Positions 1-6,410 of a DNA stretch of 7,044 nt are shown piece by piece. Position 1 is the first letter of the stretch, and every line of letters starts with the position of its first letter. Where the stretch lies: NCBI GenBank assembly GCA_964012875.1, contig CAXGUU010000172.1, positions 1 through 7,044 on the forward strand, given 5' to 3'. The translations under genes were made by a program, and so were the position numbers. The notes below the pieces were generated by a model. It did not search any database and had not been told where the DNA came from. It saw only the letters and a list, made by a program, of their open reading frames with translations. The DNA is from CAXGUU01 sp964012875. Lineage in GTDB: Bacteria; Pseudomonadota; Gammaproteobacteria; Ga0077536.

Positions 1-1851
1 ATAAGGATGAACCATGTCTCCCTGGATCGGCCCCGGCCGGATGATCGCAACTTCGATCACCAGGTCGTAATAACAGGCCGGTTTCAGCCGCGGCAGCATC
101 GCCATCTGCGCACGCGATTCGATCTGAAACACACCCACTGTGTCGGCGCGCTGAATCATGGCATAGGTCGGTTTGTCGTCCGGCGGAATATCCGCCATGG
201 ACAGACATCGACCGTCCCAAGCCTGCAGCAGATCAAAGCAGCGGCGGATGGCACTCAACATCCCTAAGCACAGGCAGTCGACTTTGAGCAGCCCCAGGGC
301 TTCGAGATCGTCCTTGTCCCACTGAATGACCGTGCGTTCGGGCATCGCCGCATTTTCAATGGGTACAAGATTGGATAAGGGCGCATCCGAAATCACGAAC
401 CCGCCGACGTGCTGCGAAAGATGCCGCGGAAAGCCCAGTATCTGGCCGACCAGGGCAATGACGCGGCGAATCACCGGATTCCCCGGATCGAAACCAACCT
501 CGCGTAAACGCTCAGGTATAGCCTGCCCGCGATCCCACCAGTAGACATTACCCGCCAGGCGATCGACCTGCTCCAGTGACAAGCCCAGCGTCTTACCGAC
601 ATCACGAATGGCGCTGCGCAACTTATAGGTGATGACCGTCGCCGCCAGGGCCGCCCGCTCGCGACCATACTTACCATAGATGTACTGAATAACTTCTTCG
701 CGGCGTTCATGTTCAAAATCAACATCGATATCCGGCGGCTCGTTGCGCTCCCTGGAGATGAAGCGCTCAAACAGCATATCCATGCGAGCCGGATCGACTT
801 CGGTAATGCCTAAGCTGTAACACACGGCAGAATTGGCCGCTGAGCCCCGGCCCTGGCACAAAATGCCGCGCGAACGGGCGAATATCACAATGTCGTAGAC
901 CGTCAGAAAAAATGCTTCGTAATCGAGTTCTTTAATCAGGGCGAGTTCGTGCTCAACCAGCCGCCTGACTTTGGCTGCCACCCCTTCCGGCCAGCGCTTG
1001 CGCATACCCGCTTCAGTCAGTTCGCGCAGGTAACTGGTGGGTGTCGCGCCGGGGGGGACAATTTCGCGCGGGTAGTCGTAATGAAGCTCGTCCAATGAGA
1101 ACCGGCAACATTCGGCGATGCTCACGCTCTCGGCCAGCAAATCCGGCGGATAAATACGGGCAAGGCGCTCCCGGGGTCGCAAATAACGCTCACCATTGGG
1201 GAACAAACGCACGCCTGCATCCATGACAGTCGTGCCGTGCCGAATCGCGGTGACGGTATCGAGCAATGGTCGCCGGTTGGAGGCATGCATGTGCACGTCG
1301 CCCATGGCCGTCAGCGATAAACCAGACGCCGCTGCCAGCACGCGTGCCGCAGCGACACAGGCCTGATCACGGCCGCTGTAAAACAAACCAAGTCCCAGCC
1401 AGGCGCGGCCGGCAAATTGTTCCGCCAGCCAGCCCGCCATATCAGCATCATCTTCATGAAACCGGAGCAGACCTATCACCAGTCCCTGGCGACAAGCTTC
1501 AAGATCTGCGCGCGAGACGATGTATTCGCCCTTGGATGCGCGCCGACGCGCCCGTGTAATCAGTGCCGAAATCTCGGCATAGGCCATCCGGTTATCGGCC
1601 AGCAGTACGACCCGACAACCATCATCCAATACAAACTCACTGCCGCTAATCAGCTTGAGGTCGAGTTCACGCGCAGCAACGTGCGCGCGCACCAGGCCGG
1701 CGAAACTGCATTCATCGGTGATCGCGAGCGCTCGGTATCCCAGTGCCGCCGCCACCTCGACCAGCTCTTCGGGGTGGGAGGCGCCGCGCAGAAAGCTGAA
1801 ATTACTCAGGCAATGGAGCTCTGCACAGGCAGGCAAGGCGGCTGCGGGCAT
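1..1851 (-). CDS. dnaE2: Error-prone DNA polymerase DnaE2/ImuC, 5' part (3' end beyond window)
   Basis: This is a C-family DNA polymerase of the SOS translesion (ImuC/DnaE2) type, which extends past damaged bases with its partners ImuA and ImuB. The reading frame is open for 617 codons up to the left edge; the family is usually a little over 1,000 residues, so about 40% is missing. An N-terminal PHP domain starts at residues 10-26 (AELHCLSNFSFLRGASH) and includes AITDECSF at 43-50. The polymerase core has QGRGSAANS at 333-341. The catalytic aspartates are D376 and D378 in PDIDVDF (373-379), with the third at D525 in KVDCLCLGML. RPGPIQGDMVHPY closes the visible part and is a DnaE2 hallmark. 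The ATG at 1851 leaves only nine residues before the family's conserved start; no clear Shine-Dalgarno precedes it. An in-frame ATG at 1908 lies inside the LexA box and is unlikely. No imuA or imuB lies directly upstream, so dnaE2 leads its own transcript. Confidence 0.95.
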   Translation of the reverse strand, partial: MPAAALPACAELHCLSNFSFLRGASHPEELVEVAAALGYRALAITDECSFAGLVRAHVAARELDLKLISGSEFVLDDGCRVVLLADNRMAYAEISALITRARRRASKGEYIVSRADLEACRQGLVIGLLRFHEDDADMAGWLAEQFAGRAWLGLGLFYSGRDQACVAAARVLAAASGLSLTAMGDVHMHASNRRPLLDTVTAIRHGTTVMDAGVRLFPNGERYLRPRERLARIYPPDLLAESVSIAECCRFSLDELHYDYPREIVPPGATPTSYLRELTEAGMRKRWPEGVAAKVRRLVEHELALIKELDYEAFFLTVYDIVIFARSRGILCQGRGSAANSAVCYSLGITEVDPARMDMLFERFISRERNEPPDIDVDFEHERREEVIQYIYGKYGRERAALAATVITYKLRSAIRDVGKTLGLSLEQVDRLAGNVYWWDRGQAIPERLREVGFDPGNPVIRRVIALVGQILGFPRHLSQHVGGFVISDAPLSNLVPIENAAMPERTVIQWDKDDLEALGLLKVDCLCLGMLSAIRRCFDLLQAWDGRCLSMADIPPDDKPTYAMIQRADTVGVFQIESRAQMAMLPRLKPACYYDLVIEVAIIRPGPIQGDMVHPY

Positions 1852-1890
1852 GGGCGTAATGCATGGGCGGGACGTTTTGGATCTTCGAAC

Positions 1891-1920
1891 AGAATACTGT
1901 ATGTACATACAGTTATTCAA
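1891..1920 (-). promoter_or_regulatory. Putative sigma-70 promoter of dnaE2
   Basis: Read on the minus strand, TTGAAT (1920-1915) is a -35 candidate and TATTCT (1896-1891) a -10 candidate, 18 bases apart. The spacer consists almost exactly of the LexA box, a classical SOS promoter layout. Transcription would start near 1884, giving a leader of roughly 30 bases before the ATG at 1851. The assignment is by inspection only. Confidence 0.6.
1897..1912. promoter_or_regulatory. LexA (SOS) box upstream of dnaE2
   Basis: CTGTATGTACATACAG is a perfect 16-base palindrome. It fits the gamma/betaproteobacterial LexA consensus CTGT-N8-ACAG with the preferred alternating AT-rich core. The left flank (TA) also fits the longer E. 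coli consensus. It lies 45 bases upstream of the dnaE2 start and between its putative -35 and -10 elements, where bound LexA would block RNA polymerase. The site implies DNA-damage induction of dnaE2. Whether the divergent DUF992 gene, which starts 169 bases away, is also affected cannot be told from sequence. Confidence 0.93.
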
Positions 1921-2017
1921 GCTTTGTTGCGATTAAACTGATACAGATCACGATTGGTCGCGGCGGTTGTGGACAATCCCAGGACCCGCTGCGAGAATCC
2001 CGCCGACATTGGGCCCA

Positions 2018-2036
2018 GGCATCTGTTTCAGGTGCC
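2018..2036. other. Short hairpin in the leader region of the DUF992 gene
   Basis: GGCATCTG (2018-2025) and CAGGTGCC (2029-2036) pair over eight positions, with one G-U wobble in RNA and a three-base loop. No T-run follows, so it is not an intrinsic terminator. It sits about 45 bases before the DUF992 start codon and could be part of its 5' untranslated region. No function is assigned. In the rest of the 230-base gap between dnaE2 and this gene no convincing plus-strand promoter was found. Confidence 0.35.
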
Positions 2037-2081
2037 CGCCCCACTTAGCAGCGATGCTTTAAAGCCAATGAGGGAACATTC

Positions 2082-2573
2082 ATGAAATCACGCAATGTAC
2101 TTGCACTACTTCTCACCACCGCCTGCCTGTTTGGTCCCGTCGGTGCAGCTCACGCACAAGGCGGCCTAGAAGTCGGCGTGCTGACCTGCTCGGTTGTTCC
2201 GGGAACGCGGCTGAACCTGCTCATCCGCTCCACGGCTGACGTCAAATGCGTTTATGCCAAGGGCGGAGAGACCGAAGAATACGTCGGTGAAACCGGCATC
2301 GCGCTCGGCCTTGACCTCAGTTTCAAACAAGACGAAAAAATGGCTTTCACGGTCATCGCCGCGTCTAAAGACATACGTCCCGGCGCCAAAGCCCTCGGCG
2401 GCAAATACGTCGGCGGCGAAGTCTCCGCGGCAGCCGGTCTCGGTCTCGGTGCCAAGGCACTGCTCGGTGGCGGTGCCAAGAATATTGGCCTGCAGCCGCT
2501 CGCACTGGAATCCAGCACCGGCATTGGCGCGTCAGGTGGCCTGTCATTCCTCTACATCGAGCCTGCCCAATAG
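2082..2573 (+). CDS. Exported DUF992 family protein, function unknown
   Basis: This 163-residue protein has a clear Sec signal peptide: a basic start (MKSR), a hydrophobic core (VLALLLTTACLFGPVGA) and a likely cut after AHA at residue 25. The mature part is small, about 138 residues. It matches the pattern of the DUF992 family: VGVLTC near the mature N-terminus, a second cysteine in VKCVY, then a TYVG-like KYVGGEVSAAAGLGLGAKALLGG stretch rich in glycine and small residues, then IGLQPLALESSTG. Cysteines C36 and C56 could form a periplasmic disulfide. GAGGGAA at 2070-2076 is a good ribosome binding site close to the ATG. The gene stands alone, divergent from dnaE2 and followed by a strong terminator, so it is probably monocistronic. 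The family has no known function; I recall it mainly from alphaproteobacteria. A periplasmic or surface location is inferred. Confidence 0.85.
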   Translation: MKSRNVLALLLTTACLFGPVGAAHAQGGLEVGVLTCSVVPGTRLNLLIRSTADVKCVYAKGGETEEYVGETGIALGLDLSFKQDEKMAFTVIAASKDIRPGAKALGGKYVGGEVSAAAGLGLGAKALLGGGAKNIGLQPLALESSTGIGASGGLSFLYIEPAQ

Positions 2574-2589
2574 CACGGACCTGAAAACG

Positions 2590-2631
2590 AAAAAAGGCGG
2601 CCCCGGGGTTACTCCGGCGCCGCTTTTTTTT
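2590..2631 (+). terminator. Intrinsic terminator after the DUF992 gene
   Basis: An A-run (2590-2595) is followed by a GC-rich stem. GCGGC (2597-2601) pairs with GCCGC (2619-2623), and CCGG (2603-2606) pairs with CCGG (2614-2617), with one C-C mismatch between the two helices. The loop is GGTTACT, and the T-run (2624-2631) directly follows. The A-run opposite the T-run lengthens the stem and could let it work on both strands. It starts 17 bases after the DUF992 stop codon. Confidence 0.9.
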
Positions 2632-2742
2632 GCCCGCGAATAACGCACGCCAGCTATTGACCTCAATGCCGGCATGAACCGCGTCATGTCAGCACCGCAC
2701 TCGTCGGCGCGCTCCGGACGCCGGCTTTCCACGACTCACCCT

Positions 2743-2771
2743 GTCGGGAACCTGCCACCCAGGTAGCCGAC
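2743..2771. repeat. Interrupted inverted repeat (hairpin) in noncoding spacer
   Basis: GTCGG (2743-2747) pairs with CCGAC (2767-2771), and ACCTG (2750-2754) pairs with CAGGT (2760-2764). The two helices are separated by a 2x2 internal loop, and the terminal loop is CCACC. One further T-A pair (2742/2772) extends the base. There is no T-run, so it does not look like a terminator. It could be an operator for a dimeric regulator, an RNA element or a fragment of a dispersed repeat. Confidence 0.45.
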
Positions 2772-2876
2772 AAGCACAGTCGCCGGACCACCGCCGACCT
2801 CAACACCCTACCGGGCATGGGCGGCAATACACTGCCCCGAACCTTCGTTCGTCTCTGGTCTGCCCCCTCGGACTCC

Positions 2877-2885
2877 TGCTATATT
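2877..2885 (+). promoter_or_regulatory. Putative extended -10 promoter of the aminotransferase
   Basis: TGCTATATT combines an extended TG motif with a TATATT -10 hexamer. Upstream at the proper distance no good -35 is visible, which an extended -10 can tolerate. Transcription would start around 2892, giving a leader of about 35 bases. GGAG at 2914-2917 is the likely ribosome binding site, nine bases from the ATG at 2927. Confidence 0.4.
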
Positions 2886-2926
2886 CGCGCGCCGTTTGCA
2901 GCCACCCCTCGCTGGAGTCATCGCGG

Positions 2927-4117
2927 ATGTTTGAGCACCTCGAAACCCTGAATCCTGATCCGATCCTCGGCCTCATGGCGGCCTATCGCGAAGACTCGCA
3001 TCCACAGAAGATTGACCTCGGCGTCGGCGTTTATCGAGACGATTCCGGCGCCACACCGATCATGGCGGCCGTCAACGAAGCGGAGCAACGCCGTCATGAT
3101 GACGAAGTGACCAAGGCCTATATCGGCCCACCGGGAACACCAGAATTCAACGAGGTTGCGCGCGCGCTCATGTTTGGCGCAAATCACGCCGTAATCAGTT
3201 CAGGACGAATCGCCGGCGTGCAAACCCCGGGCGGCTGTGGCGCCCTGCGCGTTGGCGCCGAACTGATCAAGCGTGCACGGCCGGAGACGACCATCTGGGT
3301 CAGCGATCCAACCTGGGCCAATCACGTTCCACTGCTCGGAAACGCCGGCCTGGCAATTCAGGAATACGCTTACTACGACCGCGAGAGTAGCAGTCTGAAC
3401 GCCGATGGCATGCTGGCGGCATTGAGTCAGGTGCCGGCTGGCGACATCGTCTTGTTACACGGCTGTTGTCACAACCCGTCCGGCGTCGACCTCAAGGCGG
3501 AACACTGGCACGCCGTTGCAAAGCTCGCGGTCGAACGCGGCTTCACGCCCTTCATCGATCTCGCTTATCAGGGACTGGGCGACGGTTTAGAAGAGGACGC
3601 CATCGGCGTACGCATGATGGCTGATGCCTGTCCGGAGCTGATCGTCGCAAGCTCATATTCCAAAAATTTCGGCTTGTACCGCGAACGCGTTGGCAGCCTG
3701 CAGATCGTCAGCGCTGACACTAAACAGGTCGGGATTGTCCAAAGCCAGCTCAATTCTGTCGTGCGTGGCATTTATTCCATGCCACCCGCGCATGGCGCCG
3801 CGATCGTAGAGATCATATTGTATGACGAAGCCTTGAACGCAAGCTGGATCGAGGAACTCGACGGCATGCGCGACCGCATCAATGGGCTCCGCGCCACACT
3901 CGCTACGCGACTCACAGAGGCGACCGGCCGCGACTTCAGTTTCATCGAAGAACAGCGCGGGATGTTCTCGTTTCTAGGTATCACACCACAGCAGGTCGAA
4001 ACCCTGCGGACTCAATATAGTATTTACATGGTTGATTCGAGCCGCATCAACGTCGCGGGCGTCAACAACGCCAATATCGACTACTTTGTGCAGGCGATGG
4101 GCGAAGTACTGGCCTAA
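2927..4117 (+). CDS. Class I aspartate/aromatic amino acid aminotransferase (AspC/TyrB type)
   Basis: This cytoplasmic PLP enzyme of 396 residues transfers amino groups between aspartate or aromatic amino acids and 2-oxoglutarate, linking the TCA cycle to aspartate, tyrosine and phenylalanine metabolism. The length and nearly all active-site positions equal E. coli AspC. W130 stacks on PLP, N183 lies in CHNPSG, and D211 and Y214 lie in IDLAYQG. K246 in SYSKNFGLYRERVG is the Schiff-base lysine, and R254 binds the phosphate. R280 is the side-chain carboxylate arginine in VVRGIYSMPPAHG, and R373 in SSRINVAG binds the alpha-carboxylate. One deviation is C104 in PGGCGALR, where relatives have Thr or Ser contacting the PLP phosphate. 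The YSMPPAHGAAIV segment recalls pseudomonad aromatic aminotransferases. Aspartate versus aromatic preference cannot be decided from sequence, so no symbol is given. The gene appears monocistronic and converges on yqeC. Confidence 0.95.
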   Translation: MFEHLETLNPDPILGLMAAYREDSHPQKIDLGVGVYRDDSGATPIMAAVNEAEQRRHDDEVTKAYIGPPGTPEFNEVARALMFGANHAVISSGRIAGVQTPGGCGALRVGAELIKRARPETTIWVSDPTWANHVPLLGNAGLAIQEYAYYDRESSSLNADGMLAALSQVPAGDIVLLHGCCHNPSGVDLKAEHWHAVAKLAVERGFTPFIDLAYQGLGDGLEEDAIGVRMMADACPELIVASSYSKNFGLYRERVGSLQIVSADTKQVGIVQSQLNSVVRGIYSMPPAHGAAIVEIILYDEALNASWIEELDGMRDRINGLRATLATRLTEATGRDFSFIEEQRGMFSFLGITPQQVETLRTQYSIYMVDSSRINVAGVNNANIDYFVQAMGEVLA

Positions 4118-4133
4118 CGACTGGCACCGCGGG

Positions 4134-4874
4134 TCAAGGCTTCTCCAGTACATCAACGACGTGTGCCCGCTTCATGCAAGCGAGCACGATGCGATCGAAG
4201 CGATCGGTTTCAGCGAACGCAATTGCCGCCGCTTCGCGGGCAAGCGACTCGCGCGCCGTGTCATCGACCATGTTGATCACTCCGACCACGCGCGCCTGCC
4301 CCACCCCGCGCAAGCCACCTTCGGGCGAACTCAATAAACGTCCGATGTGAGGGGCCTGGAGCGACGCGTTTGACGCGATACCCAGCACTTCAGCAATGCG
4401 CTGCGGACGGTGAGCGATGCCAGCATCGAGCGCCCGACCAACCACTCCAATCGAAATCACGCTTATGACGGTGTCGGCAGAGTCGGGGACCAGGGGTTCA
4501 TAGGCCGCAGGCGCCTTGATCCAACGCGCGCGCGCGCCGTCTGCCTTGATCAACACGAGTTCGAAATGTCCCGACTGACGCAGGCTCTCGATTTGAATTT
4601 CGTTCAGCCCGCCAACGCGGTCTTTGGTATCCGTCGCTCCGGCGAAACCAACAACCCGCGAATCCGGCCTGGGCGCCGGCACCGTAACATCGACCCGCAA
4701 TACTTCGTCGACCCGGGCTTCGTCGTAGGCATACATATGCGAGGTCGACGTCATCGCGACGCGACCGGGATGATTTGCAGCCAGCGCGTACATCGTGGAC
4801 TTTTTGCCACCGGCACCAATGAAGGCAATCACACCACGCTCCGCCAGCAGCGCTCGGTTCAGCTCGTCAGGCAT
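4134..4874 (-). CDS. yqeC: YqeC-type accessory protein for selenium-dependent molybdenum hydroxylases
   Basis: This 246-residue cytoplasmic protein resembles YqeC, a P-loop protein that comparative genomics links to maturation of selenium-dependent molybdenum hydroxylases; its biochemical activity is not established. Visible family features are a glycine-rich nucleotide-binding loop FIGAGGKKST (18-27), TSTSHMY (42-48), KADGARARWIKAP (110-122, matching the family's ADG-x-KAP signature) and EPLVPDSADTVI (126-137). The C-terminal half contains VVGVINMVDD (196-205), which resembles the G-domain-like part of the family. The loop is unusual: GGKKS has Lys where GGKT is typical. GGA in the leader, eight bases before the ATG at 4874, is a modest ribosome binding site. 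No molybdenum hydroxylase, selD or related gene is inside the window. It is divergent from the porin-tupA unit, and its stop lies 16 bases from the aminotransferase stop. Confidence 0.82.
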   Translation of the reverse strand: MPDELNRALLAERGVIAFIGAGGKKSTMYALAANHPGRVAMTSTSHMYAYDEARVDEVLRVDVTVPAPRPDSRVVGFAGATDTKDRVGGLNEIQIESLRQSGHFELVLIKADGARARWIKAPAAYEPLVPDSADTVISVISIGVVGRALDAGIAHRPQRIAEVLGIASNASLQAPHIGRLLSSPEGGLRGVGQARVVGVINMVDDTARESLAREAAAIAFAETDRFDRIVLACMKRAHVVDVLEKP

Positions 4875-4977
4875 GTAAGCATCCGTTATATGTAATGTTT
4901 TGCCTATTAACTTTTGCCGGCTTCGACACTATCATGCCGCGCGTTTTCTGACTTTTGACAGGTATATAGGTAATTAC
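4875..4977. promoter_or_regulatory. Divergent intergenic region between yqeC and the porin-tupA unit
   Basis: This AT-rich gap of 103 bases must hold promoters in both directions. On the minus strand TATAAC (4890-4885) could be a yqeC -10 element, with no good -35. CGTTATAT at 4884-4891 resembles one half of a ModE molybdate-regulator site, but the matching second half is poor. On the plus strand a perfect TTGACA (4955-4960) is present, but no -10 lies at normal spacing before the GTG at 4978. TATATAGG (4963-4970) follows almost directly. No promoter can be fixed with confidence. Confidence 0.4.
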
Positions 4978-6408
4978 GTGCATCTATCATCGGCCCTGAA
5001 GCAAAAGAGTGACGGCCGGTGTTCAATCGGATTCAAACGATTCGCGATAGTCGTTTCGCTGCTCACCATCATACTGCCCCTTTCGGCGTCGGCTGAGCCC
5101 TGGCGTCTCAGCACGGCGGCCGATCTGCCTGACTGGCTCAACATCAGCGGGTCACACCGGACCCGCTATGAGTCACTCGATAACCAGTACCGGGCTGGCC
5201 GGAGCGGCGGCGATCAGTCAGTGGCCCTGCGCACGATGTTACTGACTGAACTGCGTTTTGACGGTTGGCGGGTCGGTGCGGAGCTGATTGATTCACGCCA
5301 CTATCTCGATGACAGCGGTACACCGCTGAACACGACACACGTCAACCCGACTGAATTCTTGCAGGCGTATCTGGCCTGGGATGCCAAAGATCTAATCGAA
5401 TCGGGCTCGACGAGCGAACTTAAGCTCGGGCGACTCACAATCGACTTTGGCAGTCGGCGTTTTGTCGCGCGCAGCAAGTTCCGCAACACCATAAACACGT
5501 TTACCGGGGCCAGCTGGATTTGGAATGGTGCCGACGGCAACAGGATTCATGCCTTCTACACCCTGCCGGTCAACCGCAAACCCAACACCTCCGTTCGGCT
5601 TGAAGACAACGACATTGAATTCGACGAAGAAGATACCGACGTTCGCTACTGGGGACTTTATTACCAGTTCAGACCACTCGCCGACAATCACCGGGCGGAG
5701 ATCTATATCATCGGTCTCGACGAATCGGATTCGGACAATCGCCCGACCCGCAATCGCGAGCATTTCACACCCGGTTTACGCTTCTACCGTTCCAAAGTCC
5801 GAGGCGAATTCGATTATCTCCTCGAAGCGGCGATTCAGTTCGGTGCAGTGCGCGCAACCTCGCGCAGTAACGATACCCGTGACCTCGATCATTTCGCTCA
5901 TTTCGAGCACCTGGAAATCGGATATACGTTTGAGCACCGGTGGAGCCCGCGGCTTAACCTGGATTTTGATTACGCCAGCGGTGACGACTCGCCCACAGAC
6001 AACGAGAGCGAGCGCTTTGACACAATGTTCGGGGCCAGGCGCTTTGAGTTCGGCCCGACTGGTATTTACGGCGCGTTTGCTCGCAGCAATCTTTTGACAC
6101 CAGGATTGAGACTGAATTTCAAACCAATGCCACGAAGCTCGGTGATGCTCGCCTACCGAGGTTACTGGCTGGCATCCGATCAGGATGTATGGACGACCGG
6201 AGGCACACGCGATTCCTCCGGCAACTCGGGCAGCTTCATTGGCCAGCAAATCGAAGGACGCTTTCGCTACGATGTCGCGCCCGGTAACTATCGCTTCGAA
6301 GCCGGCTTGGTCGGATTATTTGATGGTGAATTCATGCGCAAAGCACCCAACGCCTCCCGCCAGGGCGACGTTTTTTACGCCTATACGCAGATCCTTTTGA
6401 CGTTCTGA
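4978..6408 (+). CDS. Outer-membrane beta-barrel porin, alginate-export (AlgE-like) family
   Basis: From the GTG at 4978 this encodes a 476-residue outer-membrane channel. The start is chosen because AGG lies seven bases upstream and the product then has a normal signal peptide: basic GFKR, hydrophobic FAIVVSLLTIILPLSASA, with a cut after A39 before EPW. A TTG at 4900 would add 26 polar residues and is less likely. The mature part alternates aromatic and polar residues as amphipathic strands do (LRTMLLTELRFDGWRVGAEL, LEIGYTFEHRW, LNLDFDYASGDD) and ends in YTQILLTF, with the terminal Phe used as the barrel-assembly signal. LKLGRLTIDFGSRRFVARSKFRN followed by FTGASW is the segment typical of the alginate-export porin family, and the length is close to AlgE. 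No alginate biosynthesis gene is nearby. tupA starts two bases after the stop, so passage of an anion such as tungstate is a plausible alternative. The arginine-rich FGSRRFVARSKFR segment would suit an anion channel. Confidence 0.85.
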   Translation: MHLSSALKQKSDGRCSIGFKRFAIVVSLLTIILPLSASAEPWRLSTAADLPDWLNISGSHRTRYESLDNQYRAGRSGGDQSVALRTMLLTELRFDGWRVGAELIDSRHYLDDSGTPLNTTHVNPTEFLQAYLAWDAKDLIESGSTSELKLGRLTIDFGSRRFVARSKFRNTINTFTGASWIWNGADGNRIHAFYTLPVNRKPNTSVRLEDNDIEFDEEDTDVRYWGLYYQFRPLADNHRAEIYIIGLDESDSDNRPTRNREHFTPGLRFYRSKVRGEFDYLLEAAIQFGAVRATSRSNDTRDLDHFAHFEHLEIGYTFEHRWSPRLNLDFDYASGDDSPTDNESERFDTMFGARRFEFGPTGIYGAFARSNLLTPGLRLNFKPMPRSSVMLAYRGYWLASDQDVWTTGGTRDSSGNSGSFIGQQIEGRFRYDVAPGNYRFEAGLVGLFDGEFMRKAPNASRQGDVFYAYTQILLTF

Positions 6409-6410
6409 TC

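Larger units (their letters stand above)
2632..2926. other. Noncoding spacer between the DUF992 terminator and the aminotransferase
   Basis: No open frame here has a plausible start, ribosome binding site or recognisable product. The stretch contains the inverted repeat at 2743-2771 and, at its end, the putative promoter and ribosome binding site of the aminotransferase. It is long for such a compact region and otherwise unexplained. Confidence 0.7.

Noticed and set aside
471..770. A 99-codon minus-strand frame inside dnaE2
   Set aside because: It is out of frame with dnaE2, low in complexity and overlaps the catalytic aspartate region of the real gene.
1041..1941. Several plus-strand open frames of 61-174 codons opposite dnaE2
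   Set aside because: They are antisense shadows of dnaE2, whose minus-strand frame carries all family motifs; none has a recognisable product or ribosome binding site.
2544..2732. A 62-codon minus-strand frame
   Set aside because: It reads through the terminator hairpin, overlaps the DUF992 end and has no ribosome binding site or family resemblance.
4410..4895. A 161-codon plus-strand frame opposite yqeC
   Set aside because: It is the complement of yqeC, which has clear family motifs; the composition here is Arg/His/Asn-rich, as in antisense translations.
4955..4960. Perfect TTGACA as -35 of the porin promoter
   Set aside because: At 16-18 bases downstream there is no -10-like hexamer, and the resulting start would fall inside the coding region.
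4900..4977. Upstream extension of the porin to a TTG start at 4900
   Set aside because: It would add 26 polar residues before the signal peptide and run through likely promoter DNA; the GTG at 4978 gives a normal export signal.
4978..6408. Reading the porin as evidence of alginate production
   Set aside because: No alginate gene is in the window and the family is broad; the coupled tupA points to uptake of an anion instead.
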